From: Malachius bipustulatus
Lineage: Eukaryota > Arthropoda > Insecta > Coleoptera > Melyridae
Assembly: GCA_910589415.1 (NCBI GenBank)
Contig: OU342631.1
Location: 60,788,598-60,852,597 of the forward strand
Direction of reading: 5' to 3'
Length of the DNA stretch: 64,000 bases
Shown here: positions 57,501-63,384 of the stretch, piece by piece
Position numbering within the stretch: position 1 is the stretch's first letter
How the letters are laid out: each line of letters opens with the position of its first letter
The notes under the pieces: model-generated
The model's database searches: none
Told to the model about the DNA's origin: nothing
Seen by the model: the letters and a program-made list of their open reading frames with translations, nothing else
Made by a program: the position numbers and the translations under genes

Positions 57501-59333
57501 TGTCTTTCTGTTGCTGCAGGCCATCTTCGAGCTTCTTCATGATATTTTCCTGCTCTTCCTGGCCATTTTTGAGCATTAAAATCATTTCCTCCAACATTTC
57601 CTTGGACATTCTGTTACTATAGATGTCTTTTCCATTTCGTAAGCTAACCATTAATTATTTAATCATCCTACTGGAATCCGTATCCCGCTTCTGACAACAA
57701 TGTTACGGGTCTTACTTTTTATTAATTCCAAATTAGAAGTCTTACAAAATGCTTCATTCTTTAACACAACACTATTATAACGTATAAAAATAATCTAAGA
57801 ATCAGCTGTTCTCTTATTTACACATACACAGACACCACTAATACACAACAATGCTCTTTCGCTTCACTTGCCACAAATCACTTTATGTCTTCCTTTTGTC
57901 TTCCACTTCCAATTACAACTGAATGACTACGATGGCTCGCCCTTGTAGGTATCCGTGATGAAAAATTACTCCATTGTTTTTGACTTCACCGGTATCAGTT
58001 TTGCGGCTATATGGCGAAAGTTAAAACAAAGTTTCAAGCGAAAGCATTCCGGAGGGCCCAAAATTTCTCAGAAGTATCATTTTTCATAATATTATTATGA
58101 TTATGATGATTTTCGTCACAAAAACTGGCGCCTCCGGTGGCTCATCCAATGGCGTGATCAATTTGGCAACGCGACTGTATAGGTACGCTCTCCTCACTTA
58201 AGGTGTTAGTTAGGTAATAAGAAAAACTAGTTGTAGGTAATATTCGTGCAATGTGCATATACACATAATTTCTCACGGTTTCTGTTAGTTTTTCATAACT
58301 GTATCATTTTTGACGTTGTAATTAACACTGGACGACCGCGATAGTCCGCTTTCGGTGAACACGAGTCGACCCGCTTTCCCACTGCGGTTCGTGTTCCCTG
58401 CCTGCCGCGATAGACCGTCTTCTGTTTGTCCAGGCCTTCAATGTTTCAAAATGTGTGAAATGGTTAGTTTTTGAACATTTTGTTTTACAGCCAGTATTAT
58501 AGAGGCCCATTAAGATAACGGGCAGATTTCAGATACCATTTTTAAAGCTAATATCGACTATTTCTTTATTAACATTTTTGTAATCCCCTTCATGCCAAGA
58601 ATCACTAAATTTATGACCTCGTGTGGCACCGTGAAGAGGTTTAGAGCATTATTGTATTAAGATTTTTTACTCAAAATAGTCCAAGGAAGGTCGCCACGTG
58701 TAGTTCTTACACTCATACCTGGACACCTTGTATTTTCCAGCTATGCTGGATACATTTTCTAGAAAATGCCCAAGAAATATGCCCGTTAACTTAATGAGCC
58801 CATATAATACTGACTGTAAGACTATTTTCATGTTTATTCCAATTTTCAGAGTTAGCATCATTGTGTTCCGCAGAGGAGCTAGTTCGGATTCTAAACGAAT
58901 TATTCGCCAGATTTGACAAACTTGCTGCAGTAAGTTTTATAATTTTGTTTTATAAATTGTATAATTCCTTAAAAATGATACCTACTTCAGGAAAACTACT
59001 GTTTGAGAATAAAATTACTGGGCGACTGTTACTATTGCGTGTCCGGTTTACCAACACCCAGAATTGATCACGCTCATTGTTGCGTAGAAATGGGTCTACA
59101 TATGATCAAAGCTATAAAAGACACGCGACAGAAAACAGGGGTTTGTATTCCCAATATGCTCCAGTATATTATTTTAATATTATTAAGCCATAGGTAGAAA
59201 ATTTGGATATGAGGATCGGAATTCATTCAGGATCTGTATTATGTGGAGTGCTCGGTTTGCGAAAGTGGCAGTTTGATATTTGGTCACATGACGTGAGACT
59301 TGCAAATCATATGGAATCAGGTGGAGTCCCCGG
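45375..59333 (+). CDS. Ac78C: Membrane adenylyl cyclase, ADCY8/Ac78C-like; six exons spanning a TE-filled intron
   Basis: Spliced exons 45375-45562, 45619-45808, 45869-46018, 58850-58929, 58991-59140 and 59194-59333 give about 299 residues with all phases matching. They cover the end of the first six-helix membrane domain, the connecting helix and most of the first cytoplasmic catalytic domain (C1). C1 shows [11 protein letters not shown] with the first metal-binding Asp, CVSGLP after LGDCYYC with the second, and [11 protein letters not shown]. In the family, C1 pairs with C2 to make cAMP from ATP at the plasma membrane. [12 protein letters not shown] and ESGGVPG favour the Ca2+-responsive ADCY8 branch over ADCY2 or ADCY5. 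5' exons, the second membrane domain and C2 are not in view. The 46019-58849 intron holds a BEL/Pao element; the others are 53-61 bp. Confidence 0.85.
45619..45808 (+). CDS. Ac78C: Adenylyl cyclase exon: last membrane helix and signalling helix
   Basis: Follows CCTAGTTTCAG, ends before GTAGGT in phase 1. [20 protein letters not shown] is the sixth helix, followed by the coiled connector with [13 protein letters not shown] and [11 protein letters not shown] conserved in membrane cyclases. Confidence 0.85.
45869..46018 (+). CDS. Ac78C: Adenylyl cyclase exon: start of C1 catalytic domain
   Basis: Follows TTGTTTATAG and joins in phase 1 to make the VLPDFV motif. Carries [20 protein letters not shown] with the first metal-binding Asp. 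Ends at CACTG before GTATGT; the next coding base is 12.8 kb away. Confidence 0.9.
46019..46436. other. Start of the large intron; possible retroposon fragment
   Basis: 46150-46310 contains an A/T-rich run followed by a GC-richer block (GGCCTCTGACGTAACTTAACG ... CCTCCCGGAGCACG) that looks like the 3' region of a retroposon on the - strand. A 22-bp perfect palindrome (ATATGATATTATAATATCATAT) lies near 46308-46330. No gene. Confidence 0.35.
47092..47559 (-). repeat. BEL/Pao 3' LTR (left on the + strand)
   Basis: 468 bp, TG...CA ends on either strand, identical by eye to 53521-53988. Outside it lies ACCAG (47087-47091), the same five bases that follow the other LTR. The polypurine-like GGTGGGCGG tract lies on the - strand directly inside it (47560-47575). 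Confidence 0.95.
47723..53011 (-). CDS. BEL/Pao Gag-Pol polyprotein, apparently intact
   Basis: 1,762 codons without a stop; a second Met at codon 20 (52954) is an equally likely start. Order: coiled-coil and DUF1759-type capsid region to about residue 300; CCHC-like zinc knuckles about 374-437; A17-type aspartic protease with [10 protein letters not shown] near 515; reverse transcriptase with YVDD near 925; RNase H with [10 protein letters not shown] near 1098; integrase HHCC zinc domain near 1407; integrase core with Asp in VGVDYGG near 1474, Asp in SDCGTNF near 1543 and Glu about 42 residues later; and a C-terminal DUF5641-type domain near 1680-1755. This is the usual Pao order and length. 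No envelope-like gene is present. The product would be cleaved by its own protease in cytoplasmic particles. Confidence 0.95.
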   Translation of the reverse strand: MYSVSWTYCVKFTQCKPRKMSYTVDKAKIIAEINLSKLKSVLEVGLKAKTNPEGKFEFYSAFKNASNIYTEFQSLWFNMVIDEASENWNLLRELSDQIDCIFYKIEGIHMSLSQVELEVKKSESQLLLLGKELLTREEDNASKYANETRGRVRLPKINLPHFDGDLKAWPSFHDVYVSLIHNNCELSSVDKFQYLISTLSKEPLALVRHLPLTEENYLIAYDTLIDRYQNERVLATCYWNTIVNSSKCQPNSTQSLRDLLNTFNENIAALQKFSNLDLWDFTLFNWLLHKVDDSTRKRFELKFAQEEFPSFDDLKCFLTSQCRALETHEMSMPSRSSNKHASDPNQANSRPADKRKPHTFMVSSAEQSQKSSHITSCSYCNDKSHSIQKCNAFVNLSPHKRFTTAKAARWCTNCLSDSHLFSACQSTFTCRQCAGKHHTLLHFSKSSDMNGGSNNNTAPTESPAQASKTNASPSLAMSSIGKHSGLSHSVLLATVRLQVRDKWGNYQSVRALLDSGSQTSFITDRCRKRLALPLIPSSSPIIGVAHTSITSSHGVVNCSVRSDGPSPISFNVSAMVLPSICSNLPTITLAADACFDNLKLADPSWHSPGPVDMLLGAEVFALIVKEGVIAGDGNRPAAINTIFGWVLLGPTSATSASPAHSFFVSNSNEPCLNDTLKQFWSLEEVSVKPIIAPEDKEVEDLFVNSHFREPSGRFGVCLPFKDSRSLPTFDGSIEIADRRLLALERRLSKQPEIRDMYHNFMQDYLDAGHMSKLTSTPPHPNAYFIPHHCVMKSEGSSFKIRVVFDASAKDNNGSSLNSTLLTGSKLQADISVILLLFRLPIYVFTCDIRQMYRQISVEKSHCSYQLIRWRFDPQKAIETYILCTVTYGVSSSPYLAIRCLLQLAHEGQDQFPLAAEAINHNLYVDDFALGADDLASTIEMRDQLIQLLKLGCFELRKWASNHSEVLSGIPEMHRQTQASDFDPESESVVKILGLQWQASSDSFSFSVNPINTDCSKRSILSEIARIYDPLGFLSPVTFFAKHLIQRLWALGLDWDEPPPVDICSQWQAYKASLSKLSHVKIPRCLKPATFVECQLHAFCDASEAGYACVTYFRFVDNYGNIQVSLIMAKSKVAPLKRISIPRLELCATSLLSDVVSFILTTFNDRLMINHVTAWSDSTVALSWIRSSPHKWKTFVANRVSHIQDVVPPDRWRHVPSADNPADPASRGLLPEGMLSCSLWWAGPQWLSQPPSMWPSDFSHSNDTQEEIKTISLLTEIIPTEIDDLLVRVSSLTKIQRVLAYCFRFIYNCTNSCRRHGALTYSELHHSLLIMVKTVQSVAFQSEIAQIRQGSAVPKYLQRLSPFIDDKGILRVGGRLVNATLPFETKHPALLPGKHRLTELIIRNIHELNAHSGVNTMMYLVEQNFWVLSARKVIRGLLSKCNRCFRTRPTCIAPPMGDLPSLRVSQLKAFSVVGVDYGGPYSILLSRRRGSKTQKAYICIFVCFATKALHVEVASDLSAEAFLAALRRFIARRGRCSQIFSDCGTNFVGGNKELVSNMKNAVESEAIEWRFHPPSAPHFSGLAESGIKSVKTHLSRVIGTQILTYEELSTLCIQVEALLNSRPLCSVSADPNDLSTLSPGHFLTLEPLTAPPDPDLSHLLLSRLSRWQLVQRLHHDFWSRWRNEYLHNLYQRGKWAKTQCFEPIDIGTLVLIKDDQTPPLRWRLGRIVKLYLGADQIARVASVATATGILRRPLVKLCPLPSQ
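53012..53517 (-). promoter_or_regulatory. BEL/Pao 5' leader and primer-binding site
   Basis: Between the 5' LTR and the polyprotein. On the - strand, three bases after the LTR, TGGTCTTCGAGCCCGAT (53501-53517) resembles the complement of an insect tyrosine-tRNA 3' end with one base missing and one mismatch. The tRNA identity is inferred from memory of tRNA-Tyr acceptor sequence. The rest of the leader has no coding signal. Confidence 0.6.
53521..53988 (-). repeat. BEL/Pao 5' LTR (right on the + strand)
   Basis: 468 bp, identical by eye to 47092-47559; followed by ACCAG (53989-53993). A TATA or initiator could not be assigned with confidence. Confidence 0.95.
54518..54765. repeat. ACAGGGTGTCCCATAA repeat family, copy 1
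   Basis: About 245 bp matching 59855-60096 at roughly 90% or better by eye, from the ACAGGGTGTCCCATAA end to CATAATCTTTGGT. The sequence goes on without a partner after 54765. Confidence 0.8.
54766..55479. other. No gene recognised
   Basis: AT-rich intron sequence. Probably the continuation of the ACAGGGTGTCCC element, since no other boundary is visible. Short frames only. Confidence 0.4.
55480..56870. repeat. Unclassified ~1 kb repeat, copy 3, split by a MITE
   Basis: Shares AGCAAGATGGAAAAAA, GGTCGCAATTTTCAAT, GAGATATTCGA and the end marker AATCGCATAAAAATACACC...TGCGATTGATG (about 56800-56851) with the copies at 42.4-43.6 and 44.3-45.3 kb. Confidence 0.65.
55915..56085. mobile_element. Palindromic MITE, ~75-bp arms
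   Basis: The left arm (GTAACTGACA ... TTTCAGAGAAGCGGCAAGC) and right arm (GCTTGCCGCTTCTCCGAAA ... TGTCAGTTAC) are reverse complements with scattered mismatches and a centre of about 15 bases. It interrupts CAAGATTA/GTGAACGAAA, which is continuous in related copies near 42630 and 44347. Confidence 0.75.
56871..57375. other. AT-rich intron sequence, no gene recognised
   Basis: Contains A-rich runs and short overlapping frames on both strands; no repeat partner or motif seen. Confidence 0.4.
57376..57651 (-). CDS. Coiled-coil ORF, possible Gag N-terminus of a broken LTR element
   Basis: 91 codons: [20 protein letters not shown] followed by heptad-rich Glu/Gln/Lys sequence ([20 protein letters not shown], then QQQKDSEEQ and similar) to the end. 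It is almost certainly a coiled coil. On the - strand it begins about 50 bases after a possible LTR end at 57702, and MVxLRNGK starts are common in insect Gypsy-type Gag proteins as I recall them. No capsid, zinc knuckle or pol follows. A host coiled-coil gene fragment cannot be excluded. Confidence 0.35.
   Translation of the reverse strand: MVSLRNGKDIYSNRMSKEMLEEMILMLKNGQEEQENIMKKLEDGLQQQKDSEEQLLKVIQQQKDDYVGELNKVKQEVRDEVNSLRNEVRSR
57702..58026 (-). repeat. Possible solo or broken LTR upstream of the coiled-coil ORF
   Basis: On the + strand it starts TGTTACGGGTC and could end at ...AGTTAAAACA. On the - strand an AATTAATAAAAAGTAAGACCC polyadenylation-like stretch precedes the end, followed by TTGTTGTCAGAAGCGGGAT where a primer-binding site would be. 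Only one copy is present, so the boundaries are unproven. Confidence 0.3.
58027..58849. other. End of the large intron, no gene recognised
   Basis: A GC-richer segment at 58325-58445 has loosely inverted CCGCGATAG motifs (GACCGCGATAGTCCGC and CTGCCGCGATAGACCGTC are direct, not inverted). A pyrimidine-rich acceptor AATTTTCAG precedes exon 58850. Otherwise nothing. Confidence 0.4.
58850..58929 (+). CDS. Ac78C: Adenylyl cyclase exon: C1 domain, middle
   Basis: Follows CCAATTTTCAG in phase 1, ends before GTAAGT in phase 0. Encodes [20 protein letters not shown] and FDKLAA, diagnostic of class III membrane cyclases. Confidence 0.9.
58991..59140 (+). CDS. Ac78C: Adenylyl cyclase exon: C1 domain with second metal-binding Asp
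   Basis: Follows CCTACTTCAG, ends before GTTTGT, both phase 0. Encodes [18 protein letters not shown] and the [17 protein letters not shown] helix. Confidence 0.9.
59194..59333 (+). CDS. Ac78C: Adenylyl cyclase exon: C1 domain, beta hairpin to ESGGVPG
   Basis: Follows AAGCCATAG in phase 0, ends before GTAAGT in phase 2. Encodes [20 protein letters not shown] and ends at ESGGVPG. The next exon was not found in the remaining 4.7 kb. Confidence 0.9.
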
Positions 59334-59620
59334 GTAAGTTAAATATTATGTATTTAATTTGCTACATATAGGTATTATAGTGAAAGTAACAGTGGTGCGT
59401 AAATTTGAGAAAATTCTTATACCTACTGACTGATATTTTATAAAGCTGCAAAAATATATACACCTCCTTCCTTGACTCGATTAATCTTCATTTTGTTGCT
59501 AACAAAACGACACGTTATTACAAGGAAATAATATAATAAAATGACTACTATTGTCCTTTGACTTTTACCACTACATCGTTGACGTTCGCTTGTCAATGCT
59601 TGCGATCGGACCCGGGCGTT
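59334..59620. other. Intron sequence, no feature
   Basis: Follows the GTAAGT donor of the last visible exon. No open frame with family motifs. Confidence 0.4.
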
Positions 59621-59822
59621 AAGGTGTTCGCAGACCAACGCGGGATTGAGGTAGAGGGAGCGGAACGATCCGAGCGCGGGACCTATTTGTGCAGCGAGAA
59701 GAACATGAACGAACATTAACTGATGCGTTTCGATTCAGCATTATCCCGCTGCACAACTACGTCTCGCGTTAGGATCGCTCCGCTCCCGCTATCTCAGTCC
59801 CGCGCTGGTGTGGGAACACCTT
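59621..59822. mobile_element. MITE with ~65-bp inverted repeats
   Basis: AAGGTGTTCGCAGACCAACG ... and ... CGCTGGTGTGGGAACACCTT are the two ends. The arms (GGAGCGGAACGATCC / GGATCGCTCCGCTCC) pair for about 65 bases with mismatches around a 70-base centre. It is GC-rich against an AT-rich background. The target-site duplication was not resolved. Confidence 0.75.
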
Positions 59823-59854
59823 CTAAACGGTTACTACGGGATATAAATATATAT

Positions 59855-60096
59855 AGGGTGTCCCATAATATGTAGGCAATCTCCCGGATTTGGGTAAATT
59901 TCGTAAGAATAAATGAAAAAATAGCTATAAAATTAATTCCTCAGAGACACCACTACAAAGATATTAGCTGTTGAACTGGAGGGTTGAAAATCAATTTTTT
60001 GCAATAACTTTTTTATTTCTTGACCGATTTTGACAATTTTTGGTTTTATTTTGTATTTTTTTGGACTGTTTAGAATAGGGTTTCATAATCTTTGGT
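59855..60096. repeat. ACAGGGTGTCCCATAA repeat family, copy 2 (truncated)
   Basis: Near-copy of 54518-54761. It stops at TCTTTGGT where the LINE on the - strand begins. Confidence 0.8.
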
Positions 60097-61320
60097 GTGC
60101 TGTTTTGTGATTGTGAATGATTGGTGGAAGGATTGGTATTTTGGCTTTCGTAAGAGCCTTTATTATTTTCCAAAGACTGTTGTCTTGGATGTCGATGGCT
60201 TCTAGAACTTTTTGCCATTCTTCGTTTCTGTATTGTTTTATGTGATGATGGGCTTGGTTCGTGTGTTGTGTGGCTGTGGTTATGTGTTCTGGATTTCGTG
60301 TTTGTCTGGCTTTTATGACTGCCCTGTTTTAGTCTGTGATGAGTTCTTTGATATAATTTGAAATCTTAGATTTCTGATTGAGTTTTGGTGTTATGTGTAT
60401 GGTGGTTGCTTTTAGTTTGGCTGATTGTATTTGTGCGGTGGTGTGTCAATGGCAGCTTCTATCTCCTATGGAGTGCTGTAGTGTGTGGGTTCGTCAGGAA
60501 TCAGAATGTTGAAGTGTATTCGCTAGGACAGGTACTCTAGACAATTGCCTCGGTTGTCAGAAGTTTCACCTGTCCAGCTGTATTGTTTGGTGTTGTAGTC
60601 TCCACCTAGGGTGACTCGGTCGTAAGTCGTGAAAAGTGTAATGTAGAAGTTCTCATCTATCATCGAGGTTGGTTTTTAATAAATGGACCCTATTTGTGTT
60701 TTGGTTTTGTGTTGTGTTTCGATTGTGATGAGTGTGGCTTCCAAGTTTGGGGGTGTGATGACTGTGTGTTATTTGATATATTGTTTGTGTATGACGATTG
60801 CCGTGCCGCCTTTTTTCTGTGTTAACCTGTCATTTTTGACGATTGTGTGGTTGGGTATATAGTATTTATGTGATGGTTTGAGAAATGCTTCTTGTATCAG
60901 GAGTATGTCGATGTCGTGTCGCTTGAGAAAATCTATGATTTCCTTATGTTTGTAGTTAAGCGAGTTGGCGTCCAGGTGACTATTGTTAGTGTCATGAGTG
61001 ATTAGTGCTGGGTGAGACTGTTTTTAAGGGCATCAAGCATGCCCTTCAGCGCCCGTGTCATCTGTGTCTCGAAAACTGATGCCAAAGAGCTTTCGACGGG
61101 GTTTTGTGAGTTGGCTTTGTGTCTGATCGTTGTGGATGTGGGTGGGTTAGTGGAGGGAGTGTTGTTTTGAGTCATTTGGGCATGGGAAATTGAGGGTGTT
61201 GTGTGTTCAGTGGGTTGTTGAATTGTTTTTGGAGTGTTTATCTGTGAGAGGTGTTTTGAACATTTTCTGTGGTTTGCAGAGTGAGCTTGACTCCCAGACA
61301 CAAGATCTGAACATGGGCCT
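60097..61320 (-). pseudogene. Jockey-like LINE: end of ORF1 and endonuclease of ORF2, decayed
   Basis: On the - strand 61301-61002 is a 100-codon Thr/Ser/Pro/His-rich frame ending SVFETQMTRALKGMLDALKN, consistent with an ORF1 C-terminus. ORF2 starts directly after and reads DANSLNYKHKEIIDFLKRHD, then DILLIQEAFLKP, GGTAIVIHKQYI and later GGDYNTK.YSWT, the AP-endonuclease blocks in order. In-frame stops occur after the GGTAIVI block and near 60680. Further on, RNEEWQKVLEAIDIQDNSLW precedes the point (60097) where it stops, before the RT. It is inactive. Confidence 0.75.
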
Positions 61321-61490
61321 ATTGGTTAAGAAAAATTATTTTTGAATGTTAGTTTCTACAAGCATGCAGAATACCTTAAATGGTCGCAAAACTGTTTAAA
61401 TAAACAGTGTCTCCGGACAGGTGAAACGATTCTTATAAAAACCAAAAAATTCCCGGTTTGAATTCTAATTTTTGTTGATTCAGCCTTGCT

Positions 61491-61653
61491 TGGTTAAAGA
61501 CTATTGTATTTGTATTTGTATATTGAGGGTGATCTAGTTACTGCGACCTAAAAGATCTATTGTATTCGCTCTACTGTGCTTCGCCTGGTGTGGAATCCTT
61601 TAGTGAAGCACCCTCTCCAGGTCCGTTTCCTTGAAAGACCTGGTTAAAGACTA
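61491..61653 (-). mobile_element. Short retroposon (137 bp) with 13-bp target-site duplication
   Basis: TGGTTAAAGACTA occurs at 61491-61503 and 61641-61653. Between them, on the - strand, lies a unique body ending in an ATACAAATACAAATACAAT tail, like the simple-repeat tail of a LINE or SINE 3' end. The body begins GGTCTTTCAAGGAAACGG. No coding capacity; the parent family is unknown. Confidence 0.75.
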
Positions 61654-62152
61654 ATTTCTAACATAATTTTAATTAAAAAAAATAAAGTAATTATGTGTTG
61701 GCTGAATGATACTAGGTATAGGATTATATTGAGTGGACATTAATAAGAAATTAGAACACAACATGTGAACGCGAAAATGAAGGCGATAGATAAGCGATGC
61801 TTGTATCACCTGTCAATTTTTATTTACTTTTTCCTAACATAATAAGTTGCAAATTGTTGTCGCTTCGGTAATTTTCGTATCGATATGACAACGTAAAAAT
61901 TCTCTATTCCCCCTTAATGAGCATAAACCCGAATAGAGCTATCTTCCTTGTGAATTTCTACATACCTAGCATCATGCTGCCAACACGGTATAGCAAATAT
62001 CATGAAATTATATTTAAAAAAAGGTGTTAAGGATCAACATTTAGGCCTCTATACAAAATCTCTAATTAATGGGCCTAAGAAAATTTTGAATAATTTTTTT
62101 TTTGCAATTCCGAGTGACAGTTAGTAAAGTGACCGTTAAAATCCCTAGGGAT
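61654..62152. other. No gene recognised
   Basis: AT-rich sequence without a repeat partner in the window. Confidence 0.4.
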
Positions 62153-62605
62153 TTAGAGTACAAATAAAAACGTACCATAGTAACAATAATCTTTATTTGT
62201 TAAAAAATTAAAATGACAAGTAATGTTCTCATTAATAATGGTCAGAATATAGAATAATGGGTCAGGATTTGGATTCAAGGAAGATGATGAAGTCCCATCG
62301 GCCAGCGATGATATTGATCTATTTTTATGCCCAAGAATTGTATCTGCTATTGATTTTTTGTTGTTGATGGAGCTCTCAACGTACCCTTCGGCAACTGTTG
62401 CACTTTTCCATCCACCGTGGCGCTTTAAAACATCCACAGTGGCCCCAGAGTGCGCTCTAATAAAGACGCGGATGTTCGCCTAAAACAGTAGTCTGTATAC
62501 AAGGACGCGTCGGGTAACTTCAAAAAAGCAGCTATATTTTGAGGCAATTTCCCAAATGTGTTTTTGCCAATAGGCTGTACAGTACCTACACTTTGCATCC
62601 TTATA

Positions 62606-63384
62606 TAGACTGGAGCAGATAATAGAAGCCGGGGAACGGACGATATACATATGCACGGATAGTCAGGCCGCCGCGAAAGCGCTGGGCACACACGGAACCA
62701 GCTCCCCACTGGTCCAGGAGTGTGTCGAGGTGCTGAACAGACTGGCGGACAGAAAATCGGTGCATATCGTGTGGGTTCCCGCACACTCAGGTGTACCAGG
62801 TAATGAGCTAGCAGATCAATACGCGAAGCTCGGGACCAGGGAAACCTTTTGTGGGCCGGAGCCCGTCCTGGGTCTGACCAAAAATCTTCTCAAAGAATCT
62901 ATAAAAGAATGGACTCGCAAGGGTTTAGAGAACCACTGGGAAACAGCACCAGGCTGCAGACAGGCCAGGCTGTTTCTGGCTGGTCCGATCGGAAACAGAT
63001 GGACCAGCATGTCCAGAATGAACCGGAAGGAACTCAGACTACTAGTCGGGGTTCTCACCGGTCACAGCAGTCTGAACAGACACCTGCAAGTGATGGGGGT
63101 CACTCGGGACCCGGTCTGCCCTAAATGCGGAATGGATGACGAGGACTCCCACTATTATGTGGGCGAATGCGAGGTATACAGTAACCTCAGGCTCAACATC
63201 TTTGGGTCTGAGGAGCTACAAGAGGAAGAAATGAAACTCCTCTCATACAACAACCTTCTGGCCTTTATTAAAAGGTCGGGGAGGTTCGAGTAGGAGTTTC
63301 ACCATGGTTCGGGTAAGGCGAAAAGGGCCCTCGGTGGCCTAGTCGCTTGGGGTGTACCACCCCAACCCACCATACTACTACTAC
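62606..63384 (+). mobile_element. 5'-truncated LINE copy with 13-bp target-site duplication
   Basis: TTGCATCCTTATA is found at 62593-62605 and again at 63385-63397. The insert ends in a (TAC)n tail (CATACTACTACTAC). The left boundary falls inside the RNase H domain, so this is a classic incomplete target-primed insertion into the tyrosine-recombinase gene. Confidence 0.9.
62607..63293 (+). pseudogene. LINE RNase H domain and C-terminal zinc knuckle
   Basis: The open frame enters in mid-domain with LEQIIEAGERTIYICTDSQA (catalytic Asp in TDS), continues with VHIVWVPAHSGVPGNELADQ (second His/Asp motif), a linker, then CPKCGMDDEDSHYYVGEC, a CCHC-type knuckle, and ends at a stop at 63291-63293. 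This arrangement is seen in RNase H-bearing LINEs of the I/R1/Loa group. The frame itself is undamaged. RT and endonuclease are absent, so it cannot move itself. There is no reason to think it is expressed as a protein. Confidence 0.85.
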
